The notes under the pieces are model-generated. The model was not told where the DNA came from, searched no databases, and was given only the letters and a program-made list of their open reading frames with translations. The position numbers and the translations under genes were made by a program. This document shows, one piece after another, positions 39,339 to 47,639 of a DNA stretch of 59,223 nucleotides. Numbering within the stretch: position 1 is the first letter of the stretch; each line of letters starts with the position of its first letter. The DNA is from Opitutia bacterium (lineage in GTDB: Bacteria; Verrucomicrobiota; Verrucomicrobiia; Opitutales; UBA953): positions 1 to 59,223 of the forward strand of contig CANCHK010000007.1 in assembly GCA_947377865.1 (NCBI GenBank), written 5' to 3'.

Positions 39339-40810
39339 TGGTACGCCTCGCGATGCTGCTCGCTGCTTTGCTGCTCGCGCCGCTGGCCGCGTGGGGCGCG
39401 GCCGAGGTTCCGAAGGCCAGGCCGAACATCATTGTGATCCTTTCCGACGACCTCGGTTGGGCTGACCTCTCCTGTTACGGCAGCACCTTCCACGAGTCGC
39501 CTCATCTCGATAACCTCGCCGCGCAGGGCATGCGCTTCACGCAGGCTTACTCGAGCAGCCCCTATTGTTCGCCATCGCGGGCGGCGATCATGACCGGACG
39601 TTACCCGGCACGGCTGAAGCTCACCGATTACATCCCGGGCAACGGCAAGTCGGGAAAATTCTTGCCGGCCGAGATGAAGATGGAGCTACCGCTGGAAGAA
39701 GTGACCATCGCAGAAGTGTTGAAGGGCGCCGGTTATGCCACCTGGCATGTGGGCAAGTGGCACCTCGGTGACACCGGCTTCTACCCGCAGAATCAGGGCT
39801 TCGACGTTAATATCGCCGGGCACGCGGGCGGCCTGCCGCCCAGCTACTTCTGGCCTTACGGCATGGATAAGAAGCCCGACCCGAATAATTATCATTCACG
39901 CGGAGTGCCGGGGCTCGAGGACGGCAAGCCAGGCGAACACCTCTGCGACCGCCTCACGAGCGAGGCGATGAAGCTCATCGAGCACCGCAAACCGGACCAG
40001 CCCTTCTTCCTCTATCTGCCGTTTTACGATGTGCACATTCCTGCCATGGCAAAGCCGGAGCTGGTGAAAAAATATCAAGCCAAGGCCGCCAAGATGGGGC
40101 TGCCGAACGTGAAATCGGCACCGACGTATGACGAGGGCACCGTTGCGCGAGGATCGGAGCAACCGCCCAAGCTCTTGGAGCAGCAGGTCAATATCACCTA
40201 TGCCGCCATGATCGAGACGATGGACACGAATGTCGGGCGACTCATGGCCAAGCTTGGTGAACTCGGCCTCGCCGACAATACGGTGATTCTCTTTACCAGC
40301 GATAACGGCGGCCATTTCATCACCAGCAACCGCCCGTTGCGCGGCTGCAAAGGCTGGCTTTACGAAGGCGGCGTGCGCGAACCGTGGCTCGTCCGATGGC
40401 CCGGCGTCACCAAGCCAGGGAGCACCTGCGACGTGCCCATCATTAACACCGACATCTTCCCCACGCTGCTTGAGGCCGCTGGTCTTGCCGCCATGCCCGA
40501 CCTGCATCGGGACGGCATCAGTATCGTCCCCTTACTCAAAGGGGATACCAAGCCCACACATGATGCCCTGTTTTGGCATTACCCGCATTACGGTAATCAC
40601 GGCAACGGTCCGTGCAGTAGCGTCCGCGTCGGGGACTGGAAGCTCATCGAATGGCTGGAGGACGACAGTGTGGAACTCTTCAACCTCGCCGCCGATCTTT
40701 CCGAGAAGAACGACGCCTCGGCGCAACATCCCGAAATCGTCCGACAACTCCGCGAACGTCTCCACGCTTGGCGTAAGGAGACCGACGCCAATATGCCTAG
40801 AATTAAGTAA
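39335..40810 (+). CDS. Secreted sulfatase (formylglycine-dependent, Cys-type)
   Basis: A 491-residue arylsulfatase-type enzyme. Signal peptide ending LAAWGAAE; metal Asps in VILSDDLGWADL; formylglycine precursor Cys in YCSPSRAAIMTGRYP (C-S-P-S-R, about C78); VGKWHLGDTGFYP with active-site Lys and His; FYDVHIPAMA and LFTSDNGGHF. The C-terminal subdomain has FWHYPHYGNHG and VRVGDWKLIEW. Only moderately similar to the sulfatase at 15172-16668. It is translationally coupled to the upstream TIM-barrel gene and followed after five bases by the pentaheme gene, so desulfation seems tied to the redox proteins. ATG at 39335 or the next codon at 39338. Confidence 0.93.
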   Translation: MMVRLAMLLAALLLAPLAAWGAAEVPKARPNIIVILSDDLGWADLSCYGSTFHESPHLDNLAAQGMRFTQAYSSSPYCSPSRAAIMTGRYPARLKLTDYIPGNGKSGKFLPAEMKMELPLEEVTIAEVLKGAGYATWHVGKWHLGDTGFYPQNQGFDVNIAGHAGGLPPSYFWPYGMDKKPDPNNYHSRGVPGLEDGKPGEHLCDRLTSEAMKLIEHRKPDQPFFLYLPFYDVHIPAMAKPELVKKYQAKAAKMGLPNVKSAPTYDEGTVARGSEQPPKLLEQQVNITYAAMIETMDTNVGRLMAKLGELGLADNTVILFTSDNGGHFITSNRPLRGCKGWLYEGGVREPWLVRWPGVTKPGSTCDVPIINTDIFPTLLEAAGLAAMPDLHRDGISIVPLLKGDTKPTHDALFWHYPHYGNHGNGPCSSVRVGDWKLIEWLEDDSVELFNLAADLSEKNDASAQHPEIVRQLRERLHAWRKETDANMPRIK

Positions 40811-40815
40811 CGAAC

Positions 40816-42891
40816 ATGAAGCACTCACGTAAGCTATTCACCGCCCTCCTGTTCGCACCGCTGGCTACGTTGCACGCCGAACCTCTCGTCATCGGCTTCG
40901 AGCGTTTCCACGTCGCCACGCCGACGGCTGAAGGCGGGCGTTTGCTTTATAACGAGCTGGGTTGCGTCAACTGCCATGGCGGCGTGACCGGCTTGCCGGC
41001 GATGCGCGGTCCCGCGCTCGCGACGGTCACCCAGCGCGTCCGTTCGGAATGGCTCCGCAAGTTCGTCGCCGATCCCGCCTCGGTCCATCCCGGGACGGTC
41101 ATGCCGCAGGTACTGGCCAAGGCCGACGGACAGACCCTCGTCGCGATTGAGCATTACCTCGCCTCGTTGAAGCCGAAGACTGCCTCCAAGGGCCCGGCGA
41201 AGATCCTGCACGTGAACGGCGCCCGTGGCGGCGAGCTGTTCAACACCTTGGGTTGCGTCGCTTGCCACGCCCCCGGCAAGGATTTCGCCCCGCCCGAAGG
41301 CGCGCCCAAGGCTTCCGAGTTCACGCATCGCAGCGTGGGCTTCGGCGACCTCAAGGCGAAGTATAGCCTCGATAGCCTTGGCGCCTTCATCCTCGATCCG
41401 CTCAAAGTGCGCACCGACGGTCGCATGCCGAAGATCGTGATGGATCGGCAGGACTCCATCGACATCGCCGGTTACCTTCTCGAATTCCAGGGCAGCGACG
41501 GACGTCTGGATAACCCCGTCGTCTCGATTGCCGCTGACAAGGCACTCGCCATCGCCGGCCGCAAGACCGTGATCTCCGCCCAGTGCGCTGCCTGCCACGA
41601 ATTACCTAAGGACGCCGCGGCTAAGCCGGTTCCCTTGAAGAAGACCGAAGGCGGCTGCTTGGACGCCGATCACGCCAAGGGCCCACGCTATGCGCTTTCC
41701 GAGGCGCAACGTGCCTCGCTGAAGCTCTTCCTCGCCAAGAAGGACGAAGCGGCTGCACCCAAGCTTGCCGCTGATCTCACGTTGCAGGCACTCAACTGCG
41801 TCGCGTGCCATGAGCGTGATGGCAAGGGCGGCCCAGACGTTGCCCGTAAGCCTTACTTCCAGGGCGACCACAATCTCGGCGACACCGGTCGCTATCCGCC
41901 GCCCCTGACCGGCGTCGGCGGTAAGCTCCGTCCCGAATGGCTCGCCAAGGTGCTTTCTGGCGAGAACCGCGTGCGTCCCTATCTGAAGACCAAGATGCCG
42001 CAGTATGGCGCGGCCACTGCTGAGCTCGGTAAGCTGCTCGGCGTCGCCGATGCGCGTGTCGCGCTCAAGTTCGAAGGCGGCGACGACACCGCCGGCCGAA
42101 AACTCATGGGCACGCAAGGTGGGGCGGGTTGCATCACCTGCCATAGTTGGGGCGATCGTCCTTCGCTCGGCATCCATGGGCCTGACCTCAGCAACGTCGC
42201 TGCCCGCCTGCAGGAAGGTTGGCTTCGTGAGTATCTCATCAATCCGGCGGCTTATCGTCCGGGCACGCTGATGCCGTCGTTCTGGCCGGCTGGGAAGTCC
42301 TTCAATCCGGCCATCCTTGGCGGCGATACTGATAAGCAGATCGCCTCGATCTTCAAGTTCGTCGAAAGCGCCAACGGCGAGCCCGAAGGTTTCCCGCAGA
42401 ATCGTAACGGTGAATTCGAAATCGTGCCCAAGGATCGGCCCGTCGTACAGCGCGCGTTCCTCGACGGCGTGGGCGTCCGCGCCATCCTCGTCGGCTTCCC
42501 GACCGGCGTGCACCTCGCCTATGATGGCGACAAGGGCGGCCCCGGCCTCGCCTGGAAGGGACGTTTCTTTGACGCCTATCTCACCTGGTATTCGCGCTTC
42601 CCGACTTTTGAGAAGCCCATCGGCGAGCAGGTCGTCGCCTGGCCTAAGCCCATCGGTCGATTCCTCGGCTACCGCCTCGACGCGAAAGGCAACCCCACGT
42701 TCCTCAACGAGCAGGGCGGCGTGAAGGTTGAGGAGACCTACGAGGGTATCGAGAACGGACTTCGTCGCACCGTCACCTGGGTGCCCACGCCCGACTTCAA
42801 GCCGACAATCACGCATCCCGCCGGTATGATTGTCGACATGAAGGAATCCTCCACCGAAGGCCATCGCGTCTTCACCTATCTCTGGAAATGA
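40816..42891 (+). CDS. Secreted pentaheme cytochrome c protein
   Basis: A 691-residue exported multiheme protein. After the signal peptide (ending ATLHAEP) there are five CxxCH sites: CVNCH (C50), CVACH (C147), CAACH (C257), CVACH (C328) and CITCH (C439), in cytochrome-c-like repeats with methionine ligand candidates in GTVMPQVL, RMPKIVMD, KTKMPQYG and GTLMPSFW. The last ~180 residues are a beta domain (RAILVGFPTGVHLAYDGDK) paralogous to the C-terminus of the monoheme protein at 24567. It overlaps the following propeller gene (ATGA), so the two products probably form one oxidoreductase complex. Electrons would leave toward terminal oxidases or other cytochromes. Confidence 0.88.
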   Translation: MKHSRKLFTALLFAPLATLHAEPLVIGFERFHVATPTAEGGRLLYNELGCVNCHGGVTGLPAMRGPALATVTQRVRSEWLRKFVADPASVHPGTVMPQVLAKADGQTLVAIEHYLASLKPKTASKGPAKILHVNGARGGELFNTLGCVACHAPGKDFAPPEGAPKASEFTHRSVGFGDLKAKYSLDSLGAFILDPLKVRTDGRMPKIVMDRQDSIDIAGYLLEFQGSDGRLDNPVVSIAADKALAIAGRKTVISAQCAACHELPKDAAAKPVPLKKTEGGCLDADHAKGPRYALSEAQRASLKLFLAKKDEAAAPKLAADLTLQALNCVACHERDGKGGPDVARKPYFQGDHNLGDTGRYPPPLTGVGGKLRPEWLAKVLSGENRVRPYLKTKMPQYGAATAELGKLLGVADARVALKFEGGDDTAGRKLMGTQGGAGCITCHSWGDRPSLGIHGPDLSNVAARLQEGWLREYLINPAAYRPGTLMPSFWPAGKSFNPAILGGDTDKQIASIFKFVESANGEPEGFPQNRNGEFEIVPKDRPVVQRAFLDGVGVRAILVGFPTGVHLAYDGDKGGPGLAWKGRFFDAYLTWYSRFPTFEKPIGEQVVAWPKPIGRFLGYRLDAKGNPTFLNEQGGVKVEETYEGIENGLRRTVTWVPTPDFKPTITHPAGMIVDMKESSTEGHRVFTYLWK

Positions 42892-44369
42892 AAGCCACAA
42901 TTGTAGCCCTCCTTGCCGCCGCCTCGCTTTCCGCGGCGTCCTATGACATCGCCGATATCCTGACCGCGAGCACCGTCCTCGATACGCGCGCCAAGGATTG
43001 GAAGCCGGGTGACGGCCTCGCGCTCGAGGTCAGCGGCATGGATTGGACCGCCGACGGCAAACTCGCGCTCTCGATCCGCAAGGGCGAGGTCTGGGTGCTC
43101 GACGGCGTTCTCGATCCCAAGCCGAACAAGGTCAGCTACAAGCTCTTCGCTTCCGGCCTGCATGAGCCGCTCGGCCTGCTGCGCGACGGCAAGGACCTGC
43201 TCGTCACCCAGCGCACCGAGACCACGCGTCTGCGTGATACCAACGGCGACGGCGTCGCAGACGAATACCTCACCGCTGGAGCGGGCTGGAATGTCTCCGG
43301 TGCCTATCATGGTTATGCTTACGGCCCCAAGCGCGACGGGCTGGGACAGCTTTGGGTCACGCTCAACGTCGACATGGGCGACCATGCCGACAACAAGGCG
43401 CCGTGGCGTGGTTGGGGTGGCATCCTCGGCCATGACGGCAAGTTCATCCCCATGGTGGCCGGCATGCGTTCGCCGTGTGGCCTCGGCACGAACCTCGCCG
43501 GCGACATGTTCTGCGTCGACCAGCAGGGAACTTGGATTCCGACCACGCCGATCTACCATCTGCGCAAAGGCGCGTTCTTCCTTAATCCCGAAGGCATCGC
43601 CTCCGAGAAGCTACCCGAGTCGCCGCTCAAGCTTTCCGCCAAGATCCCTGAGAAGCTTCCCTATCCCGAAGCCCTCAAGGCCTTGCCTGAGATGCGTCCG
43701 CCCGCGGTCTGGATGCCTTATAACAAAGTCGGCCGCAGCGGCACCGACCTCGCCACGTGCGATACCGGCGGCAAGTTTGGTCCGTTCGAGGGGCAGATGT
43801 TCGTCGCTGAGTTTACTGACGCCAAGATCAGCCGCGTCTTCATGGAGAAGGTCGACGGCGAGTATCAGGGCGCCTGCTTCCCGTTCGTCGGCGGCTTCGC
43901 CTCTGGCATCGTGCGTCTCAGCTTCGCCCCGGACGGCTCGCTCATGGTCGGCATGACCAGCCGCGGTTGGTCTTCGCTCGGCACCAAGGCCTACGGCCTG
44001 CAGCGCCTCCGCTATAACGGCACCGTGCCGTTCGCCATCAAGGAGATGAAGGCCAAGCCCGATGGCTTCGAACTCACCTTTACCAAGCCCGTGGACGTAG
44101 CCCGCGCCGGTGATCTCGCCTCTTACCGCATGACCAACTACACGCTCTTTTATTCGGGCGCTTACGGCAGCGACGAGATCCAGGCGGCCGCCAACGGCAT
44201 CGTCTCGGCCAAGGTCGCCTCGGATGGCCTCAGCGTGCGCCTTAAGATCGACGGCCTCCGCGAACTCTACATCCATGAGCTGCATGCCGACGGCATTCGC
44301 TCGGCGGGCGGCGAGACGTTGGACCACGCGGATGCGTATTACACGCTGAACCGCGTTCCGAAGAACTGA
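42888..44369 (+). CDS. Secreted beta-propeller protein, sorbosone/glucose dehydrogenase-like (paralog B)
   Basis: A 493-residue paralog of 26175-27689. A very short signal peptide (KATIVALLAAASLSAAS) precedes blades such as LALEVSGMDWTADGKLALSI, LGLLRDGKDLLVTQRTE, the Ca-like DTNGDGVAD, APWRGWGGILGHDGKFIPMV, MRSPCGLGTNLAGDMFCVDQ and GGFASGIVRLSFAPDGSLMVG, then a C-terminal FELTFTKPVDVA domain. The ATG overlaps the stop of the pentaheme gene. No heme site. The cofactor is not visible; a quinone or a donated heme are both possible. Confidence 0.8.
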   Translation: MKATIVALLAAASLSAASYDIADILTASTVLDTRAKDWKPGDGLALEVSGMDWTADGKLALSIRKGEVWVLDGVLDPKPNKVSYKLFASGLHEPLGLLRDGKDLLVTQRTETTRLRDTNGDGVADEYLTAGAGWNVSGAYHGYAYGPKRDGLGQLWVTLNVDMGDHADNKAPWRGWGGILGHDGKFIPMVAGMRSPCGLGTNLAGDMFCVDQQGTWIPTTPIYHLRKGAFFLNPEGIASEKLPESPLKLSAKIPEKLPYPEALKALPEMRPPAVWMPYNKVGRSGTDLATCDTGGKFGPFEGQMFVAEFTDAKISRVFMEKVDGEYQGACFPFVGGFASGIVRLSFAPDGSLMVGMTSRGWSSLGTKAYGLQRLRYNGTVPFAIKEMKAKPDGFELTFTKPVDVARAGDLASYRMTNYTLFYSGAYGSDEIQAAANGIVSAKVASDGLSVRLKIDGLRELYIHELHADGIRSAGGETLDHADAYYTLNRVPKN

Positions 44370-44405
44370 CTCGCAACGGGGAGGTAATCCTTTCCTCTTG
44401 GGGGC

Positions 44406-45770
44406 TTGGACAACTCGCCGACCATCCGCGCCGAAATCGGCCCCACGCTCAAGCTGGCGATCCCCATCATGCTGGGGATGTTGGGCTACGGCCTGATGTT
44501 CGTCGTGGATGTCGCCATGGCCGGCCACCTCGGCGAGACCGCGTTGGCCGCGTCGGCCTTGGCTTCGAATCTCAATTATATCCCGTATGTCTTCGGCATC
44601 GGGGTCGTCGGGGCCATCGCCGTGTATCAGTCGCAGGACAACGGCGCCGGCGTCGAGGAGTCGTCGCCCGCGATCCTGCGGCACGGCATGGTGCTGGCCG
44701 TCGCCATCAGCGTCGTCGCCGCGGTCCTTTCACACCTCGCCGCTGGTTTTATCCCGCTGCTCGGTTCGTCTCCGGCCGTCACCGCCGAGGCCAAGGAGTT
44801 CTTCATCCTCATGTCGTGGGCCATGGTGCCCGGGCTGGCCTTCCACGCCTTGCGTGGGCATCGCGATTCGCAGCACCAGCCGTGGATTTCGCTCGCGTGG
44901 CTGAGCCTCGGTATCCTCGCCAATATCTTCTTCAATTGGCTGTGGATGTTCGGCAACTGGGGCTTCCCTGCGATGGGACTCGCCGGCGCTGGCTGGGCCA
45001 CAATCGTCGCCCGCCTGGTCATGCTCATCGGCCTTTGGTTCACGCCAGGACGCGGCGAGGTGCGCTGGGCCGACGGTCTGCAGATGGCCGTGTTCCGTCG
45101 CCTCATGAAGACTGGCTGGCCCGCGGGGCTGCATAGCCTCAGTGAAGTCGGCATCTTCGCGATTGTCCCCGTCATGGCTGGCTGGATCAACGCCACCGCG
45201 CAGGCCGCGCACCAAGTCGCCATCAGCACCGCATCGGCCGCGTTCATGTTGCCGCTCGGCCTCGGTATCGCCGCTGGCATCCGTGTCGGCGAAGCCTATG
45301 GCGCCAAGGATCCGCGCAAGGTGCAGGCCATCGGCCTGGGCGCCTTGATTATGGGCGGACTCATCATGGCCGCTTATGGCCTAGGGATGATCCTGCTGCG
45401 CCCATTGCTCATGGCGACGTATGGCGTCGCTGGGACCGAGACCGCCGCGCTCGCGTCGACCTTGCTCATCTTCGCCGCCGTGTGGGCGCCCTTCGACGGC
45501 GTGCAGGTTGTGGCGGCCTATCTCCTCCGGTCGGTCAATCGGGCCGCCTGGGCTTCGTGGAGCGTCTTCATCGTCTACTGGTTGTTCTGTCTCCCGTTGG
45601 CGCTCGCCTTGGCTTTCCCGGCAGGGTTCCGACTCTTCGGGATTCCTGCGGGTTGGTTTGGTCTCGGGGCCGTCGGCATTTGGATCTCGCTGGCGGCTGG
45701 ACTCGTCGTCGTGTCGCTGGCCATGGCGTGGAAGTTCCGTCAGGCCGCACAGGCCGGCGTGGACGCCTGA
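44406..45770 (+). CDS. MATE-family multidrug/toxin efflux transporter
   Basis: A 454-residue 12-segment antiporter with two homologous halves. The N-half begins LKLAIPIMLGMLGYGLMFVVDVAMAGHLGETALAA, typical of NorM-like proteins, with GHRDSQHQPWISL after helix 5; the C-half has RLMKTGWPAGLHSLSEVGIF and GIAAGIRVGEAYGAKDP. It exports cationic compounds with Na+ or H+. The start is a TTG at 44406; a GGGGAGGT at 44378-44385 is about 20 bases away, too far to be its ribosome site. It follows the propeller gene by 36 bases and could be the end of that operon, but its link to sugar work is unclear. Confidence 0.9.
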   Translation: MDNSPTIRAEIGPTLKLAIPIMLGMLGYGLMFVVDVAMAGHLGETALAASALASNLNYIPYVFGIGVVGAIAVYQSQDNGAGVEESSPAILRHGMVLAVAISVVAAVLSHLAAGFIPLLGSSPAVTAEAKEFFILMSWAMVPGLAFHALRGHRDSQHQPWISLAWLSLGILANIFFNWLWMFGNWGFPAMGLAGAGWATIVARLVMLIGLWFTPGRGEVRWADGLQMAVFRRLMKTGWPAGLHSLSEVGIFAIVPVMAGWINATAQAAHQVAISTASAAFMLPLGLGIAAGIRVGEAYGAKDPRKVQAIGLGALIMGGLIMAAYGLGMILLRPLLMATYGVAGTETAALASTLLIFAAVWAPFDGVQVVAAYLLRSVNRAAWASWSVFIVYWLFCLPLALALAFPAGFRLFGIPAGWFGLGAVGIWISLAAGLVVVSLAMAWKFRQAAQAGVDA

Positions 45771-45864
45771 GGCCGTCACCTCGCTGGCACGGGCGGGTCA
45801 GCGAATCTTAACATCGCCGGACTTTGCTTCCTGGGGTTGGGGCTTACCCTGAAGGCGCACCCCA

Positions 45865-46128
45865 ATGCACCTCACTCAGAACATCACCCTTCGCCGGGAG
45901 ATGGATGAAGATCCGGAATATGGTTTCCGCGAGGAAACCGAAGCCGACGTCATGCTGATGTCGCTTGAGAAGCTCCACTTGCTCGCAGCCGAACTACGTG
46001 GCTGCGGAGCCAGCCCTCAGGCAATTGAGCATGTCTGCGACTACGTCGTACGCGACCCCGTGTACGCCGATTCCACCCGATCGCTCTTCCGTTCGACCCT
46101 GGAGATTCTTCGCAACCGGGCCGGCTAG
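45865..46128 (+). CDS. Small conserved-looking hypothetical protein
   Basis: An 87-residue acidic, helical protein (MDEDPEYGFREETEADVMLM, SLEKLHLLAAELRGCGASPQ, then AIEHVCDYVVRDPVYADSTR). No signal peptide or membrane segment. I do not recognise it. Codon use is regular, and it stands alone between the MATE gene and the rpmA terminator. Confidence 0.6.
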   Translation: MHLTQNITLRREMDEDPEYGFREETEADVMLMSLEKLHLLAAELRGCGASPQAIEHVCDYVVRDPVYADSTRSLFRSTLEILRNRAG

Positions 46129-46198
46129 GTGCCGACCCGAAGGACGACGCTAGACCCGGGTCGCTCCCGGGGGAGGGGAGTGTCGTCGCTTGGTCCGT

Positions 46199-46230
46199 AA
46201 AACAAAGAAGCCGACCTGATGGCCGGCTTC
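46199..46230 (-). terminator. Rho-independent terminator of the rplU-rpmA operon
   Basis: Minus strand GAAGCCG-GCCATCAGGT-CGGCTTC followed by TTTGTTTT, 20 bases after the rpmA stop. Confidence 0.85.
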
Positions 46231-46250
46231 TCGGGAGGCTGGCGAGCAGC

Positions 46251-46520
46251 TTACTTGATCGAGCAAGCGGAGGAGGTCGTCGGAACGATCTCAACCTTGC
46301 GGTGCTCGGCGTCCCACTTGACGAGGCCGTCGGCCTTGGCGAAGAGGGTGTGGTCGCGGCCCATACCGACGTTGCGACCAGCATTCATGCGGGTGCCGCG
46401 TTGGCGGATGATGATCGAACCTGCGGTGGCGAATTCGCCGCCGTAAAGCTTCACGCCGAGGCGCTTGGAGGTGGAATCGCGGCCGTTGGAGGAAGTGCCG
46501 CCGCCTTTCTTTGTTGCCAT
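46251..46520 (-). CDS. rpmA: 50S ribosomal protein L27
   Basis: Essential 50S protein near the peptidyl-transferase centre. The 89 residues begin [20 protein letters not shown] with the flexible N-terminus that reaches the tRNA acceptor ends; the bacterial core [21 protein letters not shown] and [14 protein letters not shown] follow. No N-terminal cleavage sequence of the Firmicutes type. Second gene of rplU-rpmA, 19 bases after rplU. Confidence 0.97.
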   Translation of the reverse strand: MATKKGGGTSSNGRDSTSKRLGVKLYGGEFATAGSIIIRQRGTRMNAGRNVGMGRDHTLFAKADGLVKWDAEHRKVEIVPTTSSACSIK

Positions 46521-46539
46521 GGTGGTAGGACGTTAAGGG

Positions 46540-46854
46540 TTAAGCAGAGATGGACTCGACCTTGATCACCGACAGCTCCTGGCGGTGGCCACGACGGCGG
46601 TAGTAGCCCTTACGGCGGCGGTGCTTGAAGATGTCGATCTTGTCGCCGCGCTTGTTCTCAAGGATCTTGGCGGTGACCTTCGCGCCGGGGACGGTCGGGG
46701 TGCCGATTTTAGCGGCAGCGCCTTCGCCTACGAGGAGGACCTGGTCAAAGGTGAGGATGTCCCCTTCGTTCTTACCAGGGTACTGGTTAACGATGAGGAT
46801 GTCGCCTTGAGTGACGGTGAATTGGCGACCGGAGGTGATAAATGTGGCCTTCAT
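46540..46854 (-). CDS. rplU: 50S ribosomal protein L21
   Basis: The 104-residue 50S protein has [20 protein letters not shown], the L21 core [20 protein letters not shown] and the basic [19 protein letters not shown] motif that contacts 23S rRNA. The ATG at 46854 is chosen; the longer frame to 47001 translates a C-rich tract into poly-Pro. First gene of the rplU-rpmA operon. The tract 46919-46975 lies in its upstream region. Confidence 0.97.
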   Translation of the reverse strand: MKATFITSGRQFTVTQGDILIVNQYPGKNEGDILTFDQVLLVGEGAAAKIGTPTVPGAKVTAKILENKRGDKIDIFKHRRRKGYYRRRGHRQELSVIKVESISA

Positions 46855-46918
46855 GGCTGTCGGAAGGTCGGAGCAAACGGAGTGAGGGGGCGTTGGCAAG
46901 GGGAATTGTCGGGTGATT

Positions 46919-46975
46919 GGGGGTGGGGGTAGGGATATAGAAAGGGGTGGGGGGAGGGGTGGGGGTAGGGGTGGA
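46919..46975 (+). other. G-run tract with G-quadruplex potential, upstream of rplU
   Basis: At least eight runs of three to six G separated by one- to ten-base linkers, for example GGGGGTGGGGGTAGGG and GGGGTGGGGGGAGGGG. It lies between the divergent rplU and gamma-carbonic anhydrase genes, where promoters must be; the rplU coding strand is C-rich here. Confidence 0.8.
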
Positions 46976-47063
46976 GAGTTTTGGGCCATAAAATAGGACA
47001 AAAGTGGCCGACCTAGGCTGGTTCGGCCTTCCCTGTCGGGGGGAGCTGCTTAATTCTCGGTCT

Positions 47064-47639
47064 ATGAACCCTTTCCACCAAGGCGGACAATCTGAGGGGC
47101 CGATCGATGCCGACGACGCCTTGTCCAAGGAGCTGACCCGCAACCTATCCAGGGGGCCCAGCGTACACGCCACGGCCTTCGTCCACTCCAAGGCGGTAGT
47201 CATCGGCAACGTCACTGTCGGCCCCAAGGCTAGCGTCTGGCCATGTGCCGTGCTGCGAGGAGATGTCGCCCCGATTGAGGTGGGCGAAGGGAGTAATGTT
47301 CAGGACGGCGCGGTGGTGCATGTCGCCGATGGACTGCCAGCCAAGATTGGCGCCCGCGTCACGGTGGGGCACCTAGCGATGATCCACGCCTGCACCATTG
47401 GTGACGAGTGCCTGATCGGCATGCACGCCACCGTCCTCGATGGTGCTGTCATCGGTGCGCGTTCGATCGTCGGTGCTAACTCGCTCGTCACCAAGGGCAC
47501 GCAGGTACCGTCTGGTTCACTCGTTATGGGTTCGCCGGCCAAGGTCGTGCGACCGCTGACGGCTGCCGAGCAGGCGTCGTTGCCTGGTTGGGCAGAGAAG
47601 TACGTGAAGGTCGCCGCCCATCATCGTCGTTTCGATTGA
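47064..47639 (+). CDS. Gamma-carbonic anhydrase family (left-handed beta-helix) protein
   Basis: A 191-residue hexapeptide-repeat trimer protein. Repeats run from VHSKAVVIGNVTVGPKASVW to GARSIVGANSLVTKGTQVPS; metal ligand candidates are the His of AVVHVADG and the two His of VGHLAMIHACTIGD, the family spacing, and NVQDGAVVH is the active-site Gln/Asp segment. YrdA/PaaY-like members bind zinc; many have weak or no anhydrase activity. The ATG at 47064 starts 30-40 residues before the helix. Its stop overlaps the next gene's TTG (TTGA). Confidence 0.88.
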   Translation: MNPFHQGGQSEGPIDADDALSKELTRNLSRGPSVHATAFVHSKAVVIGNVTVGPKASVWPCAVLRGDVAPIEVGEGSNVQDGAVVHVADGLPAKIGARVTVGHLAMIHACTIGDECLIGMHATVLDGAVIGARSIVGANSLVTKGTQVPSGSLVMGSPAKVVRPLTAAEQASLPGWAEKYVKVAAHHRRFD

